DNA from: Candidatus Methylomirabilota bacterium
GTDB taxonomy: Bacteria; Methylomirabilota; Methylomirabilia; Rokubacteriales; CSP1-6
Direction: 5' to 3'
DNA length: 64,000 nucleotides
Assembly (NCBI GenBank): GCA_035764725.1
Contig: DASTYT010000149.1
Coordinates: 1 to 64,000 of the forward strand
Shown: positions 25,701-35,704 of the stretch, piece after piece
Layout: every line of letters starts with the position of its first letter
Numbering within the stretch: the first letter of the stretch is position 1
Notes under the pieces: generated by a model
Database searches by the model: none
Told to the model about the DNA's origin: nothing
Seen by the model: only the letters and a program-made list of their open reading frames with translations
Program-made: the position numbers and the translations under genes

Positions 25701-26489
25701 TCGCTGACGGAGAGCCAGGTCGCGGCGATGGCCCAGGCGGCGATTCGCGACTGGTCCACGGCGTTGGGCACGGGCGACGCATGGGGCGTCTTGGACAAGG
25801 TCAAGTTCGTGCTGGTCAACGATCTCCCAGGCAATGCGGTCGCGTGGACCATCGGCGACGGCACGATCCTGGTCGACATGAACGCCGCGGGTCATGGCTG
25901 GTTCGTCGATCCGACGCCGTACGGGAACACCGAGTACCTCGGTGGTAGTGGCACGTTGGTCGCCCGTCAGGACAGTGACGCGTCCGGGCGGATGGATCTG
26001 CTGACGGCGATGAGGCACGAGCTCGGGCACGTGCTCGGGTTCGAGCACGGCGAGAGGGGCGCGGAGAGCGTGATGACCGCGACGCTCGCCGCCGGCGCGC
26101 GCCATCTGGACGGGGGCGAGCGGACCGAGCATCAGGCAGAGACTCCGATCGCGGTGGCCGGCCTGGCGAAGGGACGGTCGACCGACGCGAGGGAGTGGCA
26201 CGTTGACACGCGGCCGGCGGTCGACTGGAACGCCGAGAGCAGCGGCTTCCTCAGCAGCCTGAGTCAGTACGGTGGGGATCCCGCGAAGTGCGGGCTGAGG
26301 CCCCTGTTCCCGACATTCGAGTATGCCGCGGTCGAGGGAAGGGACGGCGCTCGACCCCTACGGGCGATGAGCAGCCATGAGGAGGCCGCGGATCCGGCGC
26401 CGTTGCTTTCGGTGGGGTGGAAATGGCGGGTCGAGATCGCGGCGTCGAGGAACGAGGGTGAAGAGAGCGAGACCGAAGAGATAGTGTAG
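13788..26489 (+). CDS. giant LEPR-motif RTX surface/secreted protein with C-terminal metalloprotease-like domain
   Basis: 4,233 residues. Order: basic N-terminus without a hydrophobic signal and a LEPRLLLDA motif (42-50), the LEPR-XLL signature of giant proteins best known in Planctomycetes; four degenerate ~300-residue beta-rich modules (about 200-1200); an alpha/beta linker region (1200-1690) containing two acidic dockerin-like Asp clusters (DPNHDGIVRLTEVLDEF, DLNDDCHFD); a very long run of calcium-binding GGxGxD nonapeptides (about 1702-3480); a conserved LIDWVGEYNTFLVPFAPFG block (3488-3513); two lectin/LamG-like beta modules (about 3586-3775 and 3778-3948); a matrixin-like zinc site HELGHVLGFEH (His4077, Glu4078, His4081, His4087) followed by a VMTATL turn; an Arg/Glu-rich tail. 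Likely exported and calcium-folded at the cell surface, but no type I secretion genes are in the window. Function could be adhesion, S-layer-like coat or matrix. Single intact frame with its own promoter. Confidence 0.9.
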   Translation: MSPLTAIAKALIRRNHQRAESHRARVRRALASRRSVLDIEALEPRLLLDAIQPPVQTAILAGLDAVVDWANTLDNFGAFAQTLPVNTVQDNTPPAEPDPTLGSALDMGGLLDAKLVQPVKSYFTGDATPTNGELAQALDALPEVDNVVSTSTAEEMAFTLHLQAGRTLQDLLINLGPNAASLGLSLETLDSKVDLQTKLDLTFTFGVELGSGNFFIRNVALTASAKVDESNLDFDGRVGFLDIDVQDGTFGLNGQVSVSLGNPDADPQGRLTIQELSTPLQDLASLTASGTLTGSLPVLATLGSFTTDSDPGPGTNLPAYALADSNIFDGVGPSLTAPADPRLDELANLNRVSADAIFNGLKDFGAWLGLLQGSAGLRVAVPFADATMFDERLIGALGLHGVYDAKLVSQLTDAAANPAFASAQSLASLLSTKLGLTASQVDADYDAATNRLSYHVQFSQTYSADTKTLAFPTQIGPLGDLTSSGNVTVTPKLLLAFDFGFDLSPGNLSAAERFFVDNASVKVETALSAPSFSATGRDGFIGIHATASTLASVAANPVALTVTLTGPLSGTRVNLADLFANLGTLNQVTDTAVGGAVSFTLKNVDTLGFLPTVPGAEIAVSVPDVGNLATATVTPNAAAAPIKDYEHVDFSNVVVALQTLRTYIANTVATLPALTQDLLLIDRKFADLVNWVAAFDADVAAIAAGSAKTVQTLDQAIESALGLGSTADVSVTRDGSVIKVHLHRTLTPAGAQLPFNLDLAALQAAGVTLPPGLQGFSNLVGSGAGALLTATLASVLDVDFGIDLSIPATPKGVVYDTTGVKLTARIVGGPVDFSLPVGALGFSVKGATATLDKDGAGGTTDPAEITGGIVDESGAGADGRYDLSQLTAALAAASVTGQVDATLPLFFPDPATPFGGASPNNELRLTVNDLGNLAGSTTITSPNIAGAQQTVVVNDNLGVVQAGLDKFLETLQDAIDKALSGRLPLVGDSLKKATQFIDDVRDDLASALAGKNTTAAVRQAIFDALDPAKSGLLLHLGDQDDAGADVTVNDVKVITDTAGETVFQIRLLRTQSLINAPIDFDIGIPALRLSVAPGSTFNVEVGFDYVLTFGVSRADGFFVDPTPANEASLAFKATLPNFHATGELAFLQLDVKDDQGDPTHAAVPTTFLGGFVIDVRDPAAGRLRLDELLSGAANVGNLIHADLTATADINLDLEATIGGDKDFPWVAADFALDWAFTPQSGLAGGVPSIAFNNVRLYVGDFFDKLIGPVVKGVHDALDDVKPIIDFLADPIPVISDLAVLAGHDEVSLVDLAAEALPFLKPIVPTIFDITNQLLDLKIDGSGVSIPIGDFDLGGADARNLPDLGGISPNALGAAFDLYAKTKEVIQGLADEAGFGEQAEALLAKLDDMRTQGLKFPLYEDPTIAVRLLFGQTVDLVTLNLPPAKLTADIPSSADPLTFPSLGPLNIGVKGRIEATADLFFGFDTGGIQAFTTSHKAEDLILGGFYMKDLNSQGVDIPEFTLKGRFGAFAEFTAAVVTAGVFGGISATLDLNLHDPNHDGIVRLTEVLDEFEKDPLCIFDTSGDVRASLEAFVKVGFSTPLGDVTIFEDRLVFAEKILFDLNDDCHFDTPPVIAKLEGDTLNLLVGSRKGERAGVDNTEDNEVYFLNLDGKGTDDTADDEIVVSAFGAQQRFKASDVKHIFANAGAGNDQIIIDDRILSPAELHGGTGNDVLDGGGGNDNLFGDDNEDVLLGGPGKDTLDGGNGRDYLQGDDGDDLLRGDSIPVGSPTSHDADTITGGRGADNLQGFGGNDRLIGGEDNDQLFGGIDNDFLSGEAGDDFMEGGTGNDTMTGGAGKDQMVGGGQVTTAADGNDILFGDAGDDVLLGDNGRFGSQGQFSVLGGAGNDTLIGGDGADVIHGQGGNDVAAGDNASLDGNGQMVLGAGGTPGNDVLFGEAGDDRLLAQAGADTVEGGAGSDFISGGLDNDKLIGGSSTAVASDPDGGDTVFGDEGNDVILGDHGIIGSITLIGGAGNDSLVGGSGDDLIYGQAGNDTLEGGLGLDTMVGGQGADVLSGQDDADSLEGGSGADFVFGGSGGDNIIGGLGTLSTTTLAADDGSDAADFIIGDAGNDVILGDNGSIAADHSLILTLATGGAGSDTVLGGLGNDTIFGGGFGDVLFADVAGGGANDVVVGDQGSMTATKIEALHSVEVNSSGDDFISGDGGNDTLLGGDGADTIDGAAGLDVILGDNGTLTFAGGVVQQIATTAGTGGKDSITGGSGADIALGGDEADTIDGAAAPDILLGDNGQIDYLGGIVAFIQTTDTSNATGGDDDIFGGSEDDVVLGGVGSDDLTGDQGSDIILGDNGFLDSNKTLNNDLFLDEIATKDFTIGSSDNISGGGGNDIAFGGTAGDLMYGDDSLLGVPDASPGDDTLVGDQGHVLFTHVGTQNLRARIETTDAAEADGGIDTIKGNEGKDIILGGVQGDPLFGNAGDDIVLGDDGSLRFDVDADLTRLDLIRSQVNAGLGGADTISGNAGADVAIGGTSGDTIYGDDAAASAGAADLGDILLGDNGDITLLILASYPGTGLDAITILGGTVQTIRTTDAVAATGGVETISGNAGGDIIAGGVQADTLYGDRATPINALDGDDIMLGDNGRLEWLYGGDAAFGTIEAGFVFDNTLTTLDLITTELPAAHPGGRDLMYGDLGKDVMLGGEDADTLYGDDGDKEAVTVSGDSDLMFGDHGRLYPQFSALRLAGQDWHAAFHSRNFFSVDTGNLDDGEGDRLWGEEGADIQIGGQGDDRMFGGSGDDDMIGGHNVAGGVDELTDPAITATLNPPVNDLMDGGGGDDAMAGDNAIIWRRGDDLSSRFRALTAAAIYTTTIDTITPNVGATAQSDPNDVAGRDITLLEHSIAVQTTPLGRFGDDVMAGGPGRDTMFGELGNDLMQGDGLFGADDGNPATVTRAVLFADSGSNPDTDETLYFNVQEAATDADDYLEGNGGNDLMYGNLGQDDLIGGSSALFGLTTAAMRPDGSDTIFGGAGFDIGRNDSGDTSATGHACDADYIMGDNANVFRLVQGGASGTNPADAQDTFRVFAYDNYSVGLRIIPRAMQQLDYTLGGADYAGGSYVNGVANADNGAADVIHGESGDDVIFGMTGSDVLFGEGQDDDIVGGYGNDWISGGTGQDGVVGDDGLIYTSRNGTAEPLNGIAATTQQTISTPGQIQYAIVNPTGELKKTIELVPFSYDHGWAAMDDEFADNANNTPFADDIIFGGLGSDFLHGGSGDDAMSGAEALDHAYVPAYDANGHPIGISDLGYGAASSALPSNPGNVLAFNPLDLDGRHLNNRFRAGEFALYDEYDPLRKVLLDGQGNLWKSSAQGTAYEFLLNFNQSEGEARPGGTLPKVTGQPTGTYGPVHDDGNDAIFGDLGNDWLVGGTGRDDMYGGWGNDLVNADDDQTTDNALNDQPDTHPTYEDRAYGGAGRDVLIANTGGDRLIDWVGEYNTFLVPFAPFGEASVSRTLQPQLQEFLYALSKADGADQTQFRDTGMGQLRNGEPAGELGLVIQKDFAWQDQTGAPADPQAGNIPGGQRDVLRSANFNDGQAQGFFADSGTWTVTGGRYQVAPTVSGGDAVSVFYVDRYVPTYFELQATINAVKPTAGTNANAYLIFDYQSPTNFKFAGINVSTNKLEIGHRNAQGWIVDAQTVFPGSVKAGTDYNLFLSLNGTAVTVIVNNQVTLTHTFAPRVDAYGVSHGLNDGMVGLGAKNAKALIDNVTVQRVAPVTTFSQTVDFSAGTTSLFQAPLSGTWSLANGRYAGLAGATTPAIDLTAINVTSYSLIDLSAILKTAGAGGFVFDQYSATDFKFVTISAGQITLGHRTATGWVTDATYSNATLLPGTTDYTLGLSLKGTTVSVTLNNQVVLSRSYNALVTDGNFGLLSRTGTTTFDSVTVKSDAPNLLDRAFALTAESAPSGLVDQSSSLTESQVAAMAQAAIRDWSTALGTGDAWGVLDKVKFVLVNDLPGNAVAWTIGDGTILVDMNAAGHGWFVDPTPYGNTEYLGGSGTLVARQDSDASGRMDLLTAMRHELGHVLGFEHGERGAESVMTATLAAGARHLDGGERTEHQAETPIAVAGLAKGRSTDAREWHVDTRPAVDWNAESSGFLSSLSQYGGDPAKCGLRPLFPTFEYAAVEGRDGARPLRAMSSHEEAADPAPLLSVGWKWRVEIAASRNEGEESETEEIV
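14391..17370 (+). repeat. four ~300-residue modules in the N-terminal part of the giant protein
   Basis: A strand pattern of the form F-D-F-G-x-D-L-S, then FFVD, a beta run ending ATG-x-x-GFL-x-I, and GRL-x-[IL]-x-EL starts at DNA positions near 14391, 15264, 16170 and 17079 (residues 202, 493, 795, 1098). The spacings are about 291, 302 and 303 residues. Sequence identity between copies is low by eye, so these are old duplications. Confidence 0.65.
18891..24240 (+). repeat. RTX (GGxGxD) calcium-binding repeat region of the giant protein
   Basis: Dense nonapeptides such as GGTGNDVLDGGGGNDNLFGDD begin at residue 1702 and continue, with interruptions by 30-80-residue inserts, to about residue 3480. 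Superimposed on them is a longer module in which a [VI]-x-[LF]-G-D-[NH]-G motif recurs at least ten times (for example near 19430, 19826, 20172, 20514, 20682, 20858, 21474, 21723, 21985), each followed by a hydrophobic strand and often by a TTD-x-x-x-A-x-GG segment. The DNA is correspondingly repetitive. Confidence 0.85.
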
Positions 26490-26518
26490 GGCCACCTGCC
26501 GGAGCGAGTGGGCGCCGT

Positions 26519-27763
26519 TTATCGCGGCGTGAGCTTCTCCCGCGCCTGATCCAGATCCGGCAGGTTCCCCGCGGAGGCGGCAAGCAGCGGTGACTTCGTC
26601 ACCTTGAGGGCGGCGGCCGCCGCCTCGTTCTCGGTGATCTTGGCCATCACCGCCTCCCGCGCCCGGTTGAAGTACTCGCGGTTCGTGGCGAGGAACTCAC
26701 GCGACTCGCGCAGCTTCGCCAGGTAGCCGTTGATCTCCGGCACGACGTAGCGGGCGACCATGTCCCAGCTGCGCATGGTGTTCTCGGGATTGGCCCAGTC
26801 GTGCACGAAGCCGACGACGGTGCCGAACCCGCCCGACATGTCGAGCACCGACTTGATGCGCGCCACGAGGTCGTCCGGCGTGCCGATGGTGGACACGGCG
26901 CCGGGCACGAACGCCGTCCGGTCCACCGCCTCGTCCGGGCTCTTGAAGGCCACCGCGCCGGGCCGCTGGAGGGTCGCGGTGATGTATTCGTTATGATGGC
27001 GGAAGAGACCGTCCTTCGCCTCCTCCCGCGCCTTCTCCCGCGTCTCCGCGATGTGCCAGCTCAGCAGCACGCGCCAATCCTTCCGGTCCACCGTCTGGCC
27101 GTGCTTGGCCGCCGCCGCCTCGGCGAAGCCCCACTGGGTGGGCAGCGAGTTCAAGCCTTCCTCGGACAAGGACCCGATCGAGATGATGCCGATGCCGTGC
27201 TTGCCGGCCAGCGTCATGCCCGACGGGCTGATCTGGGAGGCGACGGCGCAGGGCATCTCCTCCTGGAAGGGCAGGAGCTGCAGCGCCGCGTCGTTCAGCT
27301 CGAACCAGTCCGTCTTCATCGTGATGCGCTCGCCGCGGAACAGGCGGCGGATCACGCCGATCGCCTCGTCCTGGCGGTCGCGCTGCAGCATGGGGTCGAT
27401 GCCGAGCGAGTGCGCGTCCGAGGGCAGCGCGCCCGGGCCGGAGCCGAAGATCGCGCGCCCGCCCGTCATGTAGTCGAGCTGCACCATCCGCTGGGCCACG
27501 TTGAAGGGATGATGATAGGGCAGGGAGATGACGCCCGTCGCGAGCTTGATGCGCTTCGTGCGCTCGCCCGCCGCGGCCAGGAACATCTCGGGCGAGGCGA
27601 TCATCTCCCAGCCGCTGGAGTGATGCTCGCCGCACCAGAACTCCTCGTAGCCGAGCCGGTCCAGGTGCTCGACGAAGTCGAGGTCGCGGCGGAACTGCAG
27701 CATCGGATGCTCGCCGATCGGATGGTGGGGCGCGAGGAAGGCACCGAAGTTCAGACGGGACAT
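26519..27763 (-). CDS. LLM-class flavin-dependent oxidoreductase (luciferase-like monooxygenase)
   Basis: 414 residues from ATG 27763, chosen because an AGGAGA site lies just upstream; the frame is open further but without homology. A TIM-barrel luciferase-like fold is indicated by NFGAFLAPHHPIGEHP, GYEEFWCGEHHSSGWEMIASPEMFLAAAGERTKRIKLATGVISLPYHHPFNVAQRMVQLDYMTGGRAIFGSGPG and a C-terminal FVPGAVSTIGTPDDLVARI. These are close to limonene monooxygenase/alkanal-monooxygenase-like enzymes using reduced F420 or FMN; the substrate is unknown. The gene converges with the giant gene across a 29-bp gap. Its last 15 codons are duplicated at 12311. Confidence 0.88.
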   Translation of the reverse strand: MSRLNFGAFLAPHHPIGEHPMLQFRRDLDFVEHLDRLGYEEFWCGEHHSSGWEMIASPEMFLAAAGERTKRIKLATGVISLPYHHPFNVAQRMVQLDYMTGGRAIFGSGPGALPSDAHSLGIDPMLQRDRQDEAIGVIRRLFRGERITMKTDWFELNDAALQLLPFQEEMPCAVASQISPSGMTLAGKHGIGIISIGSLSEEGLNSLPTQWGFAEAAAAKHGQTVDRKDWRVLLSWHIAETREKAREEAKDGLFRHHNEYITATLQRPGAVAFKSPDEAVDRTAFVPGAVSTIGTPDDLVARIKSVLDMSGGFGTVVGFVHDWANPENTMRSWDMVARYVVPEINGYLAKLRESREFLATNREYFNRAREAVMAKITENEAAAAALKVTKSPLLAASAGNLPDLDQAREKLTPR

Positions 27764-27786
27764 GAGCGGATCTCCTGGTTGAGGCA

Positions 27787-27809
27787 TGGGGGCACCGATA
27801 CTGCCCCCA
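27787..27809. promoter_or_regulatory. 8-bp perfect inverted repeat upstream of the LLM gene
   Basis: TGGGGGCA / TGCCCCCA separated by 7 nt lies in the 113-bp gap between the LLM start (27763) and the end of the sensor kinase (27877), both on the minus strand. It could terminate the kinase transcript or be an operator of the LLM gene; there is no T-run. Confidence 0.4.
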
Positions 27810-27876
27810 ACGTTACCACTGCGCGCCGGGGCAAGAAAACCAGGAGTCGTCCGGCGATCGGACCGCCTGGTGGGCT

Positions 27877-29937
27877 CTACGACCGCGGGGAGCGGTTCTG
27901 CGACTGTCTCCGCCGCTGCACGGACGAGATCACGGAGGCCAGGTGGCTCGGGTCGACCGGCTTGACGACATGCGCGTCGAACCCGGCGGCCAGCGCCGCC
28001 TGGCGGTCGGCCGGCTGTCCATAGCCGGTCAGGGCGATGAGGCCGAGCTCGTCGCGCCCGGCGGCCCGAAGGCGTCGCGCCATCTCGTAGCCATCTACGC
28101 CGGGTAGGCCGAGGTCGATCACCGCGATGTCCGGGCGCGTCGCCGCGGCCTTCTCGAGGCCGCTTGTCCCATCGGGGGCGGAGTCGACCTCGTGGCCGGC
28201 CAGGGTGAGCAGCATGTGCAGCACCTGACGGGCGTCCGCGTTGTCCTCGACCAGCAAGATCCGGCGGCGGCCGATCTCGGCGGGGTCCTTGGGGACGTCG
28301 GGGGCGTGCGCCGCCTCGCGCGTGCTTAGCGGGAGGCGAACGGTGAACCGGCTCCCGCGGCCCTCGCCCTCGCTGGAAGCCTCCACCGTGCCGCCGTGCA
28401 GCTCCACGAGCTGCTGCACCAGAGTGAGGCCGATGCCGAGCCCGCCGCGCGAGCGATCCTGGGAGCGCTCCTCCTGGTAGAAGAGCTCGAACGCGCGCTG
28501 CAGGGCTTCGGGAGACATTCCGCGTCCGGTGTCCGTGACCTCGAACATGCCGCGATCGCCGTCGGTCCGGACGCGGATCGTGATGATCCCCCCGCTCGGT
28601 GTGTACTTGAGCGCGTTGCCGAGCAGGTTCGCCACGATCTGGTCGAGTCGGGCGGAATCGGCGAAGACCCACGTCTCCTCGGTGTCCACGCGGAGCTCGT
28701 AGCCGTTCGTACGGCCGGCGATCTCCAGGGTCTTGATGCAGCGGGTGACGGCCTCGGCCAGGTTGATCGCCGCCCGACTCAGGCTGATCTTTCCCGTGGT
28801 GATGCGCGTGGTGTCGACGAGATCCTCCACGAGCTGGGACAGGTTGAAGAGCTGGCGCTTGATGATCTCCCGCGCGCGCTCCGCCGGATCGCCTCCCACC
28901 AGCTCCATGACGCCCACCGCGGAGCTGATCGCGCCCAGCGGGCTCCGAAGCTCGTGGGCGAGCATCGCCACGAATTGCTCCTTTCGGATGTCACGCTCCT
29001 CGATCTCCCGGTAGAGCAGGCAGTTGTCGAGGGCGATGGCCGCCCGCCCCGCCAACTCCTCGATGAGGGCGACGGTGGGGCGATCGTACGACGCGGCGCC
29101 CGCCGGCTCGCGGAAGATGGCGAGCACGCCGAGGAGGTCGCCACGCGCGAAGAGTGGACTCACGATGCCCCGCATCACGGGGCCGCCCGTGCCGGGCGCC
29201 ACGAGGAGCTGATGGCCGAGCGTGCGCGCCACCGCGTCCATGGCGTGCGTGACATCGGGGGGGATGTCTCCCCACGCCTCGCCTGCGAGATGGTGCCGCG
29301 CGTAGACCGTCTCGCTCCCGTTGCGCCGAAGCCGCAGCATGGCCGCGTCGGCGAGATCGGGGACGAGGAGCTCGAGCACGGTCTTGGCCGTCGCCTCGAG
29401 GTGGAGCGAGCGCGTCATGGTCTTGCCCGACTCGGCGAGGAATGCGGAGCGCCGCGCCGCGTCCTCGGCGGCCGTGCGCCCGGCCTGTTCGCGGGCCAGG
29501 GCCACGCGCTCTTCCGTCTGCTGCTTGAGCTCCTCGGTCATCCGGAACAGCTCGACGAACACCCGCACCTTGGTGCGCAGGACGTCCGGCACGACGGGGG
29601 TGAGGACATAGTCCACTGCGCCCAGAGAGTAGCCGCGCAGCTCATGGGTGTCGTCGGTGGCCGCGGTCATGAAGATGATGGGGACCCGGCGCAGCCGGGG
29701 GTGCTGCCGTATCAGCTCGGCCGTCTCGAAGCCGTCCATGTCGGGCATGTTGACGTCGAGCAGGATGACCGCGAATTCGCGTTTGAGGAGCTGGCGCAGC
29801 GCGTCGGCCCCGGACTGCACGCAGACCACGTGCTCGTGCAGGTCGGACAGGAGCGCCTCCATCGCGATCAGCTTGGAGGGCACGTCGTCGACGACCAGAA
29901 TGCCGACCGGGGCGGGCTTCGAGGCGGCGACGCTCAT
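27877..29937 (-). CDS. hybrid two-component protein REC-GAF-HisKA-HATPase-REC
   Basis: 686 residues, soluble. REC1 (about 10-130) has phospho-acceptor Asp in LLDVNMPDMDGFE, but the conserved Lys of the KP loop is replaced (DYVLTPVVP). A short coiled coil leads into a GAF domain (about 165-310: AMLRLRRNGSETVYARHH, VSPLFARGDLLGVLAIF). HisKA has His in AMLAHELRSPLGAI; the ATPase domain shows the N box QIVANLLGNALKYTP, DTGRGM and GGLGIGLTLVQQLVELHGG. REC2 (about 565-680) has RILLVEDNADAR, VIDLGLPGVDGYEM and a normal VKPVD loop. Together with the poly-HAMP kinase, whose stop is 3 bp upstream, it forms a soluble phosphorelay pair that is probably cotranscribed. No DNA-binding output domain is present. 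Confidence 0.92.
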   Translation of the reverse strand: MSVAASKPAPVGILVVDDVPSKLIAMEALLSDLHEHVVCVQSGADALRQLLKREFAVILLDVNMPDMDGFETAELIRQHPRLRRVPIIFMTAATDDTHELRGYSLGAVDYVLTPVVPDVLRTKVRVFVELFRMTEELKQQTEERVALAREQAGRTAAEDAARRSAFLAESGKTMTRSLHLEATAKTVLELLVPDLADAAMLRLRRNGSETVYARHHLAGEAWGDIPPDVTHAMDAVARTLGHQLLVAPGTGGPVMRGIVSPLFARGDLLGVLAIFREPAGAASYDRPTVALIEELAGRAAIALDNCLLYREIEERDIRKEQFVAMLAHELRSPLGAISSAVGVMELVGGDPAERAREIIKRQLFNLSQLVEDLVDTTRITTGKISLSRAAINLAEAVTRCIKTLEIAGRTNGYELRVDTEETWVFADSARLDQIVANLLGNALKYTPSGGIITIRVRTDGDRGMFEVTDTGRGMSPEALQRAFELFYQEERSQDRSRGGLGIGLTLVQQLVELHGGTVEASSEGEGRGSRFTVRLPLSTREAAHAPDVPKDPAEIGRRRILLVEDNADARQVLHMLLTLAGHEVDSAPDGTSGLEKAAATRPDIAVIDLGLPGVDGYEMARRLRAAGRDELGLIALTGYGQPADRQAALAAGFDAHVVKPVDPSHLASVISSVQRRRQSQNRSPRS

Positions 29938-29940
29938 CGA

Positions 29941-34827
<4,887 letters not shown>

Positions 34828-35012
34828 GCGGACTCCCTCCTCGGTCAGGACCTTGAGGACCCACGGGTGCGGGAACCTGCGTAGCCGGAGCACGGTATAT
34901 GCCAGGCTGGAACACTGCTATTTCAATGGGATGCGCTACGGCCACCACTACATCCGGGTGCAAATGACCCGGTAGATTCTACACGGAGAGCGCCGCGCTG
35001 CAGGTACACCGC

Positions 35013-35041
35013 TTGACCGAAAGTATCCGGATGGTTACTAT
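35013..35041 (+). promoter_or_regulatory. sigma-70 promoter of the tetR-RND operon
   Basis: TTGACC (35013-35018), 17-bp spacer, TACTAT (35036-35041). The predicted start of transcription (about 35048) is only some 6 nt before ATG 35054, and there is no Shine-Dalgarno site, so the regulator mRNA is probably leaderless or nearly so. This also argues against the in-frame GTG at 35042. Confidence 0.6.
35022..35039. promoter_or_regulatory. probable TetR operator overlapping spacer and -10
   Basis: AGTATCC-GGAT-GGTTACT is an 18-bp imperfect palindrome (6 of 7 arm positions pair) covering the promoter spacer and most of the -10 box. Binding of the adjacent TetR-type repressor here would block its own promoter and that of the downstream efflux genes. 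Confidence 0.5.
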
Positions 35042-35053
35042 GTGTCCCTACCG

Positions 35054-35704
35054 ATGTCGACCGTCACCCGCCTCAAGCGCTCGCCCGTCGCGCACCCTCG
35101 CGATCCCGAAGGCACCCGCACCCGTATCCTCGCCGCGGCCCTCGCCGAGTTCTCGGCCGAGGGCTTCGCCGGCGCGCGCGTGGCCCGCATCGCGCGGCGC
35201 GCCCGGACCAACAAGCGGATGCTCTACCACTACTTCGGGAACAAGGAGGATCTCTTCCGCGAGATCTTCGACCGCAAGCTGCGCGAGCGGGCGGGGTGGA
35301 TCACCGAGGCGCCGGCGGGCCTGGGGGAGAGCCTCGCCTACTGGTTCGAGATGGCGTGCGAGGACAGCGACTGGATCCGGCTGATCCAGTGGGAGGCGCT
35401 CGCCCTCGGTGATGGGCGCGTGATTCGCGAGGACGAGCGCCGCGCCTCGCTGGGGCGGGCGCTCGCCGATCTGCGCGAGCGCCAGCGCCGCGGGCTGGTG
35501 CCGGGCGATCTGGACGCCGGCCATCTCCTCCTCACCATCCTAGGCGTGCTCACATACCCCCTCGCCTTTCCGCAGGTGACCCGCATGGTGAGCGGCAAGA
35601 ATCCCGCAGATCCCGCCTTCCGCAAGCAGCGCGCCGAGTTCCTGCGCCGCTTCTCCGAGGCCCTGGCGCCGCGCCGGCGCGAGCCGGCGGGAGCGCGCGC
35701 CTGA
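35054..35704 (+). CDS. TetR/AcrR-family transcriptional regulator
   Basis: 216 residues from ATG 35054. The N-terminal helix-turn-helix reads RTRILAAALAEFSAEGFAGARVARIARRARTNKRMLYHYFGNKEDLFREIFDRKL, a canonical TetR DNA-binding domain; the C-terminal helical domain (residues 85-205) with WIRLIQWEALALG and LLLTILGVLTYPLAFPQVTRM binds the inducer. The stop overlaps the start of the efflux adaptor gene by one base, so it is the first gene of the operon and most likely its repressor, releasing the promoter when a pump substrate is bound. Confidence 0.92.
   Translation: MSTVTRLKRSPVAHPRDPEGTRTRILAAALAEFSAEGFAGARVARIARRARTNKRMLYHYFGNKEDLFREIFDRKLRERAGWITEAPAGLGESLAYWFEMACEDSDWIRLIQWEALALGDGRVIREDERRASLGRALADLRERQRRGLVPGDLDAGHLLLTILGVLTYPLAFPQVTRMVSGKNPADPAFRKQRAEFLRRFSEALAPRRREPAGARA

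Noticed and set aside
27764..28672. N-terminal extension of the LLM frame into the kinase gene
   Set aside because: The frame is open but antisense-like and without homology; ATG 27763 has a good ribosome site and gives the family's normal N-terminus.
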